A DNA stretch of 64,000 bases from CAYQXJ01 sp964421565. GTDB taxonomy: Bacteria; Planctomycetota; Brocadiia; SM23-32. This document shows, one piece after another, positions 44,820 through 54,325 of this stretch (position 1 is its first letter; each line of letters opens with the position of its first letter). The stretch spans positions 1 to 64,000 of the forward strand of contig CAYQXJ010000012.1 of the NCBI GenBank assembly GCA_964421565.1, written 5' to 3'. Both the position numbers and the translations under genes were made by a program. The notes under the pieces are model-generated. The model saw nothing but the letters and a program-made list of their open reading frames with translations, had not been told where the DNA came from and did not search any database.

Positions 44820-46148
44820 GTGGCCAACTCACGAAAGACCAGGAGTAGCGGCCGCCGCCACGCTGGCGGCGACCAGACGGGAGCGAAGTTTCACATCGTT
44901 GAGCTCCAGCGCATGACGGTGAAGCAACTGCAGGAAGCCGCCAAGGAAGAAGGACTCACGAACACCAGCGGCATGAAGAAGCAGGAGTTGATCTTCGAGA
45001 TGCTGAAGCGACGGGTCAAGAAGAGCGGCTCCATGTACGGCGAAGGGGTGCTGGAGATACTGCCTGCGGGGTTCGGCTTCCTGCGCTCGCCGGATTACAG
45101 CTACCTGCCGAGCCCGGACGACATCTACGTCTCCCCCAGCCAGATACGCAGGTTCGGGCTGCGCACGGGCAACCTGGTCACCGGCCAGATCCGGCCGCCG
45201 AAGGATAAAGAGGAGTACTTCGCCCTGTTGAAGGTCGAAGCGGTCAACTATGAAAGCCCCGAGGCGGCGATGAACCTCGCCGTCTTCGAGGACCTGACGC
45301 CCTACCATCCCACCGAGCGGCTGCTGCTGGAGGGTGAGATCCGTGACCTGGACATGCGCCTGGTCGACCTGGTCACGCCCATCGGCAAGGGCCAGCGCGG
45401 CCTCATCGTGGCGGCGCCGCGCACGGGCAAGACCATCCTGCTGCAGAAGATGGGCAACTCCGTCGCCGCGAACAACCCGGAGGCCGAGCTGATCATCCTG
45501 CTGATCGATGAACGCCCCGAGGAAGTGACCGACATGCAGCGGAGCGTGCCGGCGGCAGAGGTCATCAGCTCCACGTTCGACGAGCCGGCGAGCCGACACA
45601 TCCAGGTCGCCACGATGGTGCTGGAGAAGGCGCGCCGACAGATCGAGTACGGCCGGGACGTGGTGATTCTGCTCGACAGCATCACCCGCCTGGCGCGGGC
45701 CTACAACACCGAGGTGCCGCACAGCGGCAAGATCCTCAGCGGCGGCGTCGAGGCCAGCGCCTTGCAGAAACCGAAGAAGTTCTTCGGCAGCGCCCGGAAT
45801 ATCGAGGAGGGCGGCAGCCTGACCATCGTTGCCACTGCGCTGATTAACACGGGCAGCCGCATGGACGAGGTCATCTACGAGGAGTTCAAGGGCACCGGCA
45901 ACATGGAACTGCACCTCGACCGCAGCCTCGCCGACCGGCGCATCTGGCCCGCCGTGGACATCACCAAGAGCGGAACCCGCAAGGAAGAGCTGCTGCTCGA
46001 CCCCGAGGAGCTCAAGCGTATCCAACTGCTCCACCGCATGCTCAACGACATGAACCCCGTCGAGGGCGTCGAACTGCTGCGGGACCGCTTGAGCAAGACG
46101 CAGAACAACCCCGAGTTCCTGATGAGCATCAACGTGAACGGCCGCTAA
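44820..46148 (+). CDS. rho: Transcription termination factor Rho
   Basis: The 442-residue hexameric RNA helicase releases transcripts. The Rho-N SAP-like domain (about 27-60), the RNA-binding OB fold (EGVLEILPAGFGFLRSPDYS), Walker A APRTGKT, LIDERPEEVTDM and the Q-loop/secondary RNA site SITRLARAYNT are all present. The start is a GTG at 44820 preceded by AAGGAGG at the right distance; an in-frame GTG at 44799 has none. It follows coaE after 36 bp, so it is probably the last gene of polA-coaE-rho. A GC hairpin without a T-tract lies just past the stop. Confidence 0.97.
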   Translation: MANSRKTRSSGRRHAGGDQTGAKFHIVELQRMTVKQLQEAAKEEGLTNTSGMKKQELIFEMLKRRVKKSGSMYGEGVLEILPAGFGFLRSPDYSYLPSPDDIYVSPSQIRRFGLRTGNLVTGQIRPPKDKEEYFALLKVEAVNYESPEAAMNLAVFEDLTPYHPTERLLLEGEIRDLDMRLVDLVTPIGKGQRGLIVAAPRTGKTILLQKMGNSVAANNPEAELIILLIDERPEEVTDMQRSVPAAEVISSTFDEPASRHIQVATMVLEKARRQIEYGRDVVILLDSITRLARAYNTEVPHSGKILSGGVEASALQKPKKFFGSARNIEEGGSLTIVATALINTGSRMDEVIYEEFKGTGNMELHLDRSLADRRIWPAVDITKSGTRKEELLLDPEELKRIQLLHRMLNDMNPVEGVELLRDRLSKTQNNPEFLMSINVNGR

Positions 46149-46160
46149 TGGCCACATGAT

Positions 46161-46184
46161 GCCGCCCGCGCAAAGCGGCGCGGC
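46161..46184 (+). terminator. GC hairpin after rho
   Basis: GCCGC-CCGC and GCGG-C-GCGGC pair around loop GCAAA with one bulge, 12 nt past the stop. There is no T-tract. The remaining 200 bp to 46390, between convergent genes, show nothing else. Confidence 0.45.
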
Positions 46185-46390
46185 TTCGGCAGAACAGGGC
46201 GCCGATTGCCACAACGCAGTGAGGTTGCGCTACAGGGAGGCTACGGGCGACTTCGGGGGCGGCGCGGTTGAGGACGGGGGCGTGCCTGCCCGCGCGTGCC
46301 GTTTTGCACACCTCGGGCGCAGAGCGCCGGCTCTTCAGCCGCGGGGAGGGCGCAGCGGGCCTGGCAGGTTCGGCGCGACGAAAGCCCTTC

Positions 46391-49204
46391 TCAAGCCCCT
46401 TCCGGTTCGGTGCCGTAACGCAGGTGCCGGTAGAGCTGGCCGATGACCAGGGGTGCAGTCGAGCACAAGGCGATGATCAACCAATCGATGGCCGCCGGTG
46501 GTTGCGTCTTCAGAACCGTGTTCAGGCCCGGCATGTAGACGGCGGCCATCTGCAGCCCGATGGTCAGGGCTATGGCACCGAGGACGAAGGGGTTGCTCGT
46601 CCACTCCCCCCACGCCATCGGATGACGCTCCTTGCGGGAGGTGAAGACGTGGAAGAGCTGGGCGAACGCGATGGTGAGGAAGCTCATAGTCACTGCGCGG
46701 CCCGTGACGTCCTGCTGTCCGGCGTGGATGAAGAAGCCTGAAACAAACGCCGCTATCGTCGCCACGGTTATGAGGGCTCCGTACCCTGCGATTGAGCCGA
46801 TCATTTCGCGGTTCAACAGCGCTTCCTCGGGGTCTCGAGGCGGCCGCCGCATGATGCCGGCCTCCCCCGGTTCCATGGCCAGCGCGAGGGCCGGGAAGAC
46901 ATCGGTGATAAGGTTCAGCCACAGTATCTGAAGCGGCAGCAGCGGCAGGGCCAGGGACGTGCCGATCACGGGCTTCAGCAGGGGGCTGAGCAGGGACGCT
47001 CCGAGCATGGTGAGCATCTCGCTCAGGTTGCAGCTAAACAGGTAGTGGATGAACTTCTTGATGTTCGCATAGATGATCCGCCCTTGCTCGACCGCCGCTC
47101 CTACCGTGGCGAAGCGGTCGTCCAGCAGCACCATGTCGGAAGTCTCCTTGGCCACATCGGTGCCCTTGATACCCATGGCCACGCCGATGTCGGCGCGCTT
47201 CAGGGCGATGGCGTCGTTCACGCCGTCGCCGAGCATAGCGCATATCTCGCCCCGTTGCTGCAAGCCCTTCAGTATGTCCACTTTCTGTTCGGGGCTCACG
47301 CGGGCGAAGACTTCGACCTCCTGGAGCCGCTCCACCAGGCTTTCACCATCCATGCCGGCCAGGTCGCGACCGGTCAGCACGGGCGCTCCCTCGGGCATGA
47401 TGTGCAGCCGCGTGGCGATGTTGGCGGCAGTTGCCGACTGATCGCCGGTGATCATAACCGTCTTCACGCCCGCTTCGGTGAACAGGTCGACGGTCTCTCG
47501 CGCCTCGTCCCGGGGAGGGTCCATGATACCGATAAGGCCCACGAAGACGAGGTCCCGGTACGTTTCGTCCGCCTCAGCGGGCACCTGCTCCACGGGCCGG
47601 TAAGCACAGGCCAACATGCGCAAGCCGTCAGCGGCGAGCCGCTCGTTCATCTGGAGGGCTCCTTGCCGATCGCTGTCACTCAAAGTGCGCACGCCTTCCG
47701 CGTTGAGAACGCGCTCGCAGTGCTCGAGCACGACGTTCGGTGCGCCCTTCACGCAGAGCGCCCTGCCGCCGTTTGGCCTCAGTTGGTCATCGAGCCCGTC
47801 GTTCACCGTGCCCATCATCATGATCGAGGAGGAGAAGGCGAACTCCTTCAGCTCCTCGTGGGTATTTCGCAGGTCGTCGGCGGCCATGCCCGCCTTCCGG
47901 GCGGCGACAACCAGGGCGGCCTCCGTCGGGTCGCCGGTGATGGCCCAGTTGCCGTCGTCATCACGATGCAGGCCGGCGTTGTTGCACAGCGCGCCGATAA
48001 CGAGCAGGGGGCGGACCTGGGGATCTTCGCGAGGTTCAACGGGCTCTTCCCCCTCGGTAAACCTGCCCTCCGGTGAATAGCCGCTGCCGCTCACCTCCAG
48101 CTCTCGATCGGGCACCCAGAGGCGCACCAGCGCCATCTCGCTTCGCGTCAGTGTGCCCGTCTTGTCCGTGCACACACAGGTGGCGGAGCCGAGGGTCTCG
48201 ACGGCGGGCAGGCGGCGAATGAGGGCATTGCGCTTCGCCATCCGCTGCATGCCGACCGCCAGGGTGATGGTAGCGACCGCCGGCAGCCCCTCCGGGACGG
48301 CGGCAACGGCCAGGGCGATGGCGGCTTCGAGCATCCTGGCAAGCTCGACCCCCTGCGCGATGCCGGAGACGGCGACCACTGCGGCCACGGCGAGGCAGAC
48401 GCCGATCAACCGGCGCCCCATCTGGTCGAGCCGCTTCTCCAGCGGCGTCTCCTCCTCCTCCACGCCGCTAACCAGCTCGCTGACGTGACCGATCTGCGTT
48501 GCCGCGCCGGTGGCCACGACCACAGCGGTGCCGTTGCCCTGGGCGACGTAAGTGCCCTTGTAGACCATGTTTTCCCGGTCAGCCAGGGGCGTATCCTCGT
48601 CCCCCATGGCGTCGGTGGACTTCGTGACGGCTATCGACTCGCCCGTCAGCGACGACTCGTCCACACGCAGCTCGGCGGACTCGGCCACGCGGGCGTCCGC
48701 CACCACGGACTCCCCTTCCTGCAGCACCAGCACGTCGCCGGGCACAACGTCCGCTGCGTTCACTCGCCTGCGCTCTTTGCCGCGCAACACCGTTGCTTCT
48801 GGCGCTCCGAGCTTCTGCAGGGCCTCCATGGCCCGGTCCGCTCGATACTCGGTGAAGAAGCCGATCCCGGTGTTAAGCAGGATGACCACCACGATGCTGA
48901 TGCCCTCGAGCGTGTGTCCGAACCCGAAGGAGACCACCGATGCCGACACCAGCAGCAGTACGACCACGCTCCTGAACTGGCCGAGCAGCACCTGCCACCA
49001 GGGGGTGCCCTTCGTCGCCCTCAGCCGGTTTGGCCCGTAGTGACGCAGCCGGCGGGCAGCTTCCCTGGCGGTCAGCCCCTCGGCCGTTGCTGTCTCCAGT
49101 TCGGACTCCACCTCCTCTACGGGCAGCGTGTGCCAGTGGCGCTTCGTTTGCTCGGCGACGCCCTGTTCGGCGTGCTCCGTCTGTTCGGGGTTCTGTTTTG
49201 GCAT
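46391..49204 (-). CDS. P-type calcium-transporting ATPase (type IIA)
   Basis: The 937-residue pump has an N-terminal cation-ATPase domain (about 25-95), actuator motif LTGESIAV, phosphorylation motif CTDKTGTLT, and hinge MLGDGVNDA. The Ca-site residues of SERCA-type pumps are present: PEGLP in M4, SCNLSEML in M5 (Asn, Glu), and NLITDVFPA in M6 (Asn, Thr, Asp). It would export Ca2+, or possibly Mn2+, at the expense of ATP. The ATG lies 4 nt after the stop of the UroD-family gene, so it is probably coupled to it. It is the last gene of the minus-strand run that starts near 54.7 kb. Confidence 0.94.
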   Translation of the reverse strand: MPKQNPEQTEHAEQGVAEQTKRHWHTLPVEEVESELETATAEGLTAREAARRLRHYGPNRLRATKGTPWWQVLLGQFRSVVVLLLVSASVVSFGFGHTLEGISIVVVILLNTGIGFFTEYRADRAMEALQKLGAPEATVLRGKERRRVNAADVVPGDVLVLQEGESVVADARVAESAELRVDESSLTGESIAVTKSTDAMGDEDTPLADRENMVYKGTYVAQGNGTAVVVATGAATQIGHVSELVSGVEEEETPLEKRLDQMGRRLIGVCLAVAAVVAVSGIAQGVELARMLEAAIALAVAAVPEGLPAVATITLAVGMQRMAKRNALIRRLPAVETLGSATCVCTDKTGTLTRSEMALVRLWVPDRELEVSGSGYSPEGRFTEGEEPVEPREDPQVRPLLVIGALCNNAGLHRDDDGNWAITGDPTEAALVVAARKAGMAADDLRNTHEELKEFAFSSSIMMMGTVNDGLDDQLRPNGGRALCVKGAPNVVLEHCERVLNAEGVRTLSDSDRQGALQMNERLAADGLRMLACAYRPVEQVPAEADETYRDLVFVGLIGIMDPPRDEARETVDLFTEAGVKTVMITGDQSATAANIATRLHIMPEGAPVLTGRDLAGMDGESLVERLQEVEVFARVSPEQKVDILKGLQQRGEICAMLGDGVNDAIALKRADIGVAMGIKGTDVAKETSDMVLLDDRFATVGAAVEQGRIIYANIKKFIHYLFSCNLSEMLTMLGASLLSPLLKPVIGTSLALPLLPLQILWLNLITDVFPALALAMEPGEAGIMRRPPRDPEEALLNREMIGSIAGYGALITVATIAAFVSGFFIHAGQQDVTGRAVTMSFLTIAFAQLFHVFTSRKERHPMAWGEWTSNPFVLGAIALTIGLQMAAVYMPGLNTVLKTQPPAAIDWLIIALCSTAPLVIGQLYRHLRYGTEPEGA

Positions 49205-49208
49205 GGGT

Positions 49209-50249
49209 TCAGCGTGACCAGTGACTGCTGAGGTATTCGAAGTAGAACTGCGCGTTCTCCAGGGGCACGTTGGCCGGGATGTGGTTGCCCACCGCGAAGA
49301 AGAAGCCCGGGCAGCCCTTTGCCAGCGCCAGCGTGTCGTCCACCTCCCGTCGGATGTCGTCTCGGCTTCCGAAGGTCAGCGTGCGCGCGTCGACCTTGCT
49401 GCCGCAGATGACATGCGTGCGCCCGAACTTCGCGACCACTGCGTCCAGGTCGACCAGTGGCTCGAAGATAAACCCGTCCGCCCCGGCAGCGGCAATGCCG
49501 TCCAGGAACATAGTGTAATCGCCGTCGCAGGTGTAGAGCACCTTCTTACCGCGCCTCCTCAGGATGTTCCAAAGCTGCCTGTAACGGGGGAAGACGGCCC
49601 GACGGTAAAACTGCGGATGCATGAACGGCCCGTCGGTCCAGACCATGTCGTCGTGGCAGATGAAGGCTTCGATGGACGTGCGCGACCATGCCTCGAAATG
49701 GTGCCGGCTCAGCCGGTAGAAGCCCTCCAACACGCGGTCAAACCGGTCGCGGTCGGCAGCCGCTTCGAGCAGCATGCTCCAACCGAACGCCGCGATGGCA
49801 CCCGAGAACAGCGTCTTGTAATAGCCTCCGGGGCATAGCTGGTTGGCATTCCGGTGCTGGTCGCACCGGTGCCAATCCTCGTAGTAATCGACCAGTTCGT
49901 CCATTTCCGGCAGGCCGTATTCCTCGGCCGCATCGAATGCCCAGAGCGCCTCCACGCTGCGGAAGGGGCACGGGCGGGCGGGACGCTTGTCCGTGCCGCC
50001 TTCGACGTACTCCGAGTGGCCCATGTCGGTGGTACGCCCCCTCTGAGACCACGGCACGGGCCCGTCATTGACATGCCAGAGCATGTCGAGCTGCCAGGCG
50101 TCGTGGAACTCTATCCACGCTGCTTCGTCAATCCGGGGATCGCGACCGGTGAGTTCCCGCACGAGGGCCTCGTTGAAGCAGTATTCCATGTGCGCCAGCC
50201 GGCCGCAGGGCTCAAGCCGGACAGTTCGCACGCCGACCTCGTAACTCAT
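49209..50249 (-). CDS. Uroporphyrinogen decarboxylase (URO-D) superfamily protein, methyltransferase-like
   Basis: The 346-residue TIM-barrel protein is a divergent UroD-superfamily member, not HemE: the HemE N-terminus is missing. Family blocks include ICHDDMVWTDGPFMHPQFYRR, YTCDGDYTMFLDGI, and the C-terminal pattern from THVICGSKVDARTL to GNHIPANVPLEN. In corrinoid methyltransferases of this superfamily (MtaA/MtbA) zinc is held by His-x-Cys plus a later Cys; here the His and Cys of HVICG remain but the later Cys is replaced (GNHIP). The ATG at 50249 is chosen because the preceding frame lacks conservation. Four nt separate its stop from the P-ATPase start. Substrate unknown. Confidence 0.85.
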   Translation of the reverse strand: MSYEVGVRTVRLEPCGRLAHMEYCFNEALVRELTGRDPRIDEAAWIEFHDAWQLDMLWHVNDGPVPWSQRGRTTDMGHSEYVEGGTDKRPARPCPFRSVEALWAFDAAEEYGLPEMDELVDYYEDWHRCDQHRNANQLCPGGYYKTLFSGAIAAFGWSMLLEAAADRDRFDRVLEGFYRLSRHHFEAWSRTSIEAFICHDDMVWTDGPFMHPQFYRRAVFPRYRQLWNILRRRGKKVLYTCDGDYTMFLDGIAAAGADGFIFEPLVDLDAVVAKFGRTHVICGSKVDARTLTFGSRDDIRREVDDTLALAKGCPGFFFAVGNHIPANVPLENAQFYFEYLSSHWSR

Positions 50250-50386
50250 GGATGCATGGCCTCTGTCGCGCAAAGGACGGAGCACAACAGGCTATCCCAT
50301 CGGCGGCGTCGGGGCAAACGGCGGGCGCGGACGCTGCTGAACATTCATGCGCGAGCGGCCCGTCTCGTTGCCTCTGGACGCCCTGC

Positions 50387-51631
50387 TCACGAGGTGGCCT
50401 CGCGCCGGTCGGTGAGCCAGACCTGCGTCATCACCCCGACTCCGAGCGCGACCATGCCCATGCTGACCAGGAACAGGTATCGCGTGGGGAACAGGCCCGC
50501 GTCGACCACCAGCATCACCAGCGCCGGCATGCTCACCCATCGCAGCCCCCACAGCGTGCTGTGCAGCCCCATGCCGCGCATCGTCTCGTGCGATGCTGTG
50601 AAGTGCATGACGATGGGGAAGAACGCAAGCACGTTGCCCGCCATGAACAGCCCGCGCACGCCTACGACCACAAGCAGCGCGGCCCAGCTTTCGACCAGGA
50701 ACATGCCGCCCATCAGCAAGGCCATGACAGCCCAGGTTACGATCACCGTCAGGGGTGCACCAAACCTGTCCATGAACCGGCCCCAGAACCAGAAGCTGAG
50801 CAGCGGTGCGCCGAGGGCCGCCGCGACGGCCGCGCCCCACTGGGCCGGGTTCAGGTCCACGATGTCCCTGGCATAGAGCGGCAGCGCGTTGCCGTAAAGC
50901 ACGCCACCCGAGGCAACCAGGCAGTAGCCGCTCAAAAACACCAGCAGCGTGCGATTGCCCGTGGCCCTTGCCCACGACTCACGTATGTGTTCGCGCCAGG
51001 ACTCCGGCCGTCCGCCGGCCTGCGGATTGCCGCGGCTGCCGCTGATGCGCCGGAACATGAGCGCCCCGAGCACCATACACACCCCCGCCAGCGGGAAAAC
51101 CGTGCGCCACGCCCCCAGGTTATAGTGCAGCAGCCAGCCGACCGCCAGCAGGCAGCAGACCCGCACCAGCATATCTACCGTGCTGGGCAGGGAGAGTATC
51201 TGGCCGCGCCACTCGCGCGGGTATATCTGCTGCAGGGCGGTGCCCATGATAGGCCGGTAGAAGGTGATGATGCCGAGGGAGAGTGCCAGCGTGGTGGAGA
51301 ACGCCCACATGCCGGGGGCGAGGCCGCTGAAGATCATCACCGCCCCGCCGAGCCCGAGCGCGAGTCCGGTCAGCCGCACGGGGTTCCGTCGCTCGATGAA
51401 ATGGACCCAGAGGAAGGCGGGCACCAGGGGCAGTCCCTGCGCGACGTTGAGCAGCAGGCTCTGCGCGGCCGAGCCGCCGAGCGCCCGGATGACGAATGGC
51501 CCCTGGCCCAACACCACGGCGAAGAACGCACCGATGAAGACCCAGCTTGCGGCATGCCGGTAGCCCCTGGCCCGGTATTCCTCGGGGACACCGCTGAACG
51601 GGTGCAGCCCCCGCAGTAACACGTTGCTCAT
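50387..51631 (-). CDS. Major facilitator superfamily transporter
   Basis: The 414-residue protein has about 12 hydrophobic segments and the MFS layout: two six-helix halves around a charged loop (about 190-220, RRISGSRGN and so on). No signature narrows the substrate. GGGAG precedes the ATG at 51631. It sits 30 bp after the PPC-domain gene and 137 bp before the UroD-family gene, all on the same strand, so it may import the molecule that these proteins process or sense. Confidence 0.85.
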   Translation of the reverse strand: MSNVLLRGLHPFSGVPEEYRARGYRHAASWVFIGAFFAVVLGQGPFVIRALGGSAAQSLLLNVAQGLPLVPAFLWVHFIERRNPVRLTGLALGLGGAVMIFSGLAPGMWAFSTTLALSLGIITFYRPIMGTALQQIYPREWRGQILSLPSTVDMLVRVCCLLAVGWLLHYNLGAWRTVFPLAGVCMVLGALMFRRISGSRGNPQAGGRPESWREHIRESWARATGNRTLLVFLSGYCLVASGGVLYGNALPLYARDIVDLNPAQWGAAVAAALGAPLLSFWFWGRFMDRFGAPLTVIVTWAVMALLMGGMFLVESWAALLVVVGVRGLFMAGNVLAFFPIVMHFTASHETMRGMGLHSTLWGLRWVSMPALVMLVVDAGLFPTRYLFLVSMGMVALGVGVMTQVWLTDRREATS

Positions 51632-51661
51632 GCCGGCTCCCGATCGCCCCCCGGCGCTACG

Positions 51662-52096
51662 TCACCTCAACTGAAGTCGCGGAGTTCCATGCTCCGGATG
51701 CTCGGCTCGCACCAGTTCGGCGCCCTTGAGCCGCGCGATGGCGACTTCGGCGAGGTAGAGCACGCGACAGCCGGGTTCCAGGTGGCCGCTGAACAGCTCC
51801 TGGCCCCTCAGCGCCATGGTGCAGTGCATGTGCGGCACGCCGTCAGCAATGATGCCGTCCACGGAGCAAAGCTCCACCGGCCCCTCGATCGTGATGAACT
51901 TATCTTCCGCCGGGAACCCGGTGTGGACGATGTGGTGGATCCGGGCCACGTCGAACGTGCCGATGCCGCTCAGGATGACGCCGGCGCGGACATCCTTCTG
52001 CTCCGCTGCGCGCTCTATGCACTCATGGAAGTCGTCCCCCCGCTCCATGTAGACACAGAAGACTTCGTCAACATGCATGCCGTCGATGATGTCCAT
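51662..52096 (-). CDS. PPC/DUF296-domain protein
   Basis: This 144-residue protein is a single PPC (DUF296) domain. The GVILSGIGTFDVARIHH block and the metal-site-like PHMHCTMA and GHLEPGCRVLY segments match the family. Bacterial DUF296 proteins form trimers; plant homologues join an AT-hook to this domain. No AT-hook is present here. Its role is unknown, with small-molecule binding or catalysis suspected. It lies 18 bp after the ADP-ribosylglycohydrolase gene and 30 bp before the MFS gene. Confidence 0.88.
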   Translation of the reverse strand: MDIIDGMHVDEVFCVYMERGDDFHECIERAAEQKDVRAGVILSGIGTFDVARIHHIVHTGFPAEDKFITIEGPVELCSVDGIIADGVPHMHCTMALRGQELFSGHLEPGCRVLYLAEVAIARLKGAELVRAEHPEHGTPRLQLR

Positions 52097-52114
52097 GCTT
52101 CCCCCTCCCTCAAA

Positions 52115-53176
52115 TCACTGCATAGCCGCGTCGAGTTCGGCCACGTAGCCGTGCATGGCATTCCTTTCGGCGCGCAGCCCGTCCATGACGATGTCAGTCA
52201 TCTCGTCCAGGCTCGCCTGTAGGCAGGTGTGCGGGTTGGCCTGGGTGGCAGCGTCGAGCTGCTCGACCCACCTGTCCCGCAGCCCGGCCCGGCCGGACAG
52301 TGCTCCTGCGATGCCGCCGCTGACGGCGGCCAGGCAGTCGGTGTCGCGACCGAAGTTAACAGCCGTGGTGATGGCCTGCCCGGGGTTGGCATCGGTCGCC
52401 TTTACAATCGCGAATGCCTTCGCCACGATCTCGTTGGCATAGCTGAACGCGTAAGGAACGCCGTGGCCACAATAGTGTTTCTCGAATGTCTGGCGCATGG
52501 CAAGGGGGCTTTCGGCATCGTGCGCAATATCCAGCGCTCGATGCACCTCGGCCGCGATGCCCTCGCTCGTGCCAGCCAGCCCCGCCGCTATGACGTCGTC
52601 CAGATCCGCCCCCGGCCGGCAGGCTTCGGCGATGGAGCCGGCCACCACTGCCGCCCAGTCCAGTCCGCTGCCAGCCGGCCCCTGGAGGACGAGGCCCACC
52701 TGTTGCACGTCCCTGCGGGCCTGCTCGGGCCTGAGCGCATTGACCAGCCCGACGGGGTGACAGGAGCGCGCCAGCGATATGAGATTGGTGTATGGGCTGA
52801 ACTGCCCGACCCGTGTCGCAGGCACTGCGGCGCGAGCCAGGCGGATAAGGTAGCGGTCAAAAGGCTCCATGCACCAGTTCGCCTGCTCGGGATCGACCTC
52901 CTGCGCCCACACGTCCGCTACGTCCTGCGCCGCAATGCGGCCGCCCGCGCGGCGTATGGCACGCAGGAACACCCGCTGCCGCTCGATGCCGTCCTCCGTG
53001 GTGCCCGGCTGCCGCCGCCAACCGTTGTGATAATGCTCATAGGATTGGAACTCATCCAGAACGCCGTATTCGGACTCGATACGGCGCCAATCCCACCCCT
53101 CAACGGCCGCTCCCATGGCGGAGCCGATCTGGCTGGCGGCTAGGCACCCGAAGACACTGTCACGCAATGAACTCAT
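52115..53176 (-). CDS. ADP-ribosylglycohydrolase (DraG) family protein
   Basis: This 353-residue all-helical protein has the family's opening VFGCLAASQIGSAMGAAVEG, the first metal site GTTEDGIER, and the second metal site NFGRDTDCLAAVSGGIAGAL. DraG-family enzymes remove ADP-ribose from proteins, nucleotides or small molecules. Members in such catabolic neighbourhoods often have undefined substrates, so an N-glycoside hydrolase of another kind is possible. The ATG at 53176 gives the conserved N-terminus. It lies 126 bp after asd and 18 bp before the PPC gene. Confidence 0.9.
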   Translation of the reverse strand: MSSLRDSVFGCLAASQIGSAMGAAVEGWDWRRIESEYGVLDEFQSYEHYHNGWRRQPGTTEDGIERQRVFLRAIRRAGGRIAAQDVADVWAQEVDPEQANWCMEPFDRYLIRLARAAVPATRVGQFSPYTNLISLARSCHPVGLVNALRPEQARRDVQQVGLVLQGPAGSGLDWAAVVAGSIAEACRPGADLDDVIAAGLAGTSEGIAAEVHRALDIAHDAESPLAMRQTFEKHYCGHGVPYAFSYANEIVAKAFAIVKATDANPGQAITTAVNFGRDTDCLAAVSGGIAGALSGRAGLRDRWVEQLDAATQANPHTCLQASLDEMTDIVMDGLRAERNAMHGYVAELDAAMQ

Positions 53177-53302
53177 GTGTGGCGCTTTTCTCCTTCTTCG
53201 GCTGGGGCAGCGGGCGCGGGGCGGCATCCGGGTGACCGCGTGCAGGGCCGGACGGTTCGGCCCGGCCCGGCGCGCAAACACGCCCCGGCGGGCGTCGATG
53301 CC

Positions 53303-54325
53303 TCAAATCAGGCCCATCTCGACGGCCTTCTCGGCGATCTGGACGGCGTTCAGCGCAGCGCCCTTGAGCAGGTTATCCGACACGCACCACAGGTCAAGGG
53401 CATTCGGGCGGGAGGGGTCGCGGCGGATGCGCCCCACGAAGACGGCATCTTCCCCGTCGGCATCGGCAGCGAGGGGGTAGCTGGAGTTCGCCGGTTCATC
53501 AACGACGACCACTCCCTCGCTGGCGGCCAGCAGTTCGCGGGCGCGCTCCGGGGTGATCTGCCGTTGGAACTCGACATTCACCGATTCGCTGTGGCTGTTG
53601 GCAACGGGAACGCGGACGCATGTGGCGCTCACGGGCAGGTCGGGCAGATCGAGGATCTTGCGGGTCTCCTCAATCATTTTGATCTCTTCGCTATAGTAGC
53701 CGGCATAGCGCTCGCGGAGGCTACCCACCTGGGGTATGCAGTTGTTGTATATGGGAACGGGGTATGGACCCAGTTCGAACTGCCCGCCCTCAGCGGCCGC
53801 TCGCCGCTGCTGCTGCAACGCGCGGACGCCGGAACGCCCCGTGCCGCTGACCGATTGGTAGGTGCTGGCCACTACCCGCTTCAGCCCCGCCTCGCGGTGC
53901 AGGGGCGCGAGCGCCACCACCATCTGGATGGTGCTGCAGTTCGGGTTCGCTATGAAACCCTGGTGACGGTGCATGGACTGGGGATTGACCTCCGGGATCA
54001 CGAGCGGTACGCGTTCGTCCATGCGGAAGTCGCTTCCGTTGTCGACCACGAACACGCCCTTGTCCACGGCCTTCCAACCGAAGAGCTGACTGGCGCCGGA
54101 CTCGCCTTCCGTGCCGGCGAACAGCGCGATGTCGAGCCCGTCGAACGCGTCCTCGGTTGCCTCAACGACCTCACGCTCGCGCCCGGCTATCTGCTGCCTG
54201 CGGGAACTGGTGGCCATGATGCGCAGTTCGCGCATCGGGAAGTGACGGCGTTCGAGCACCTCCACCAGACGCTCGCCGACCATGCCGGCGCCAACGACTG
54301 CTACACTGTACTGACGGTCACTCAT
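53303..54325 (-). CDS. asd: Aspartate-semialdehyde dehydrogenase
   Basis: The 340-residue NADP-dependent enzyme reduces aspartyl phosphate to the semialdehyde, leading to lysine, diaminopimelate, threonine and methionine. It shows VAVVGAGMVGERLVEVLERR, DNGSDFRM, the catalytic cysteine in NPNCSTIQM, and VANSHSESVNVEF (catalytic His). The ATG at 54325 overlaps the end of the H-protein-like gene by 8 nt (ATGAGTGA), so the two are co-translated. No dapA or lysC lies adjacent. Confidence 0.95.
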   Translation of the reverse strand: MSDRQYSVAVVGAGMVGERLVEVLERRHFPMRELRIMATSSRRQQIAGREREVVEATEDAFDGLDIALFAGTEGESGASQLFGWKAVDKGVFVVDNGSDFRMDERVPLVIPEVNPQSMHRHQGFIANPNCSTIQMVVALAPLHREAGLKRVVASTYQSVSGTGRSGVRALQQQRRAAAEGGQFELGPYPVPIYNNCIPQVGSLRERYAGYYSEEIKMIEETRKILDLPDLPVSATCVRVPVANSHSESVNVEFQRQITPERARELLAASEGVVVVDEPANSSYPLAADADGEDAVFVGRIRRDPSRPNALDLWCVSDNLLKGAALNAVQIAEKAVEMGLI

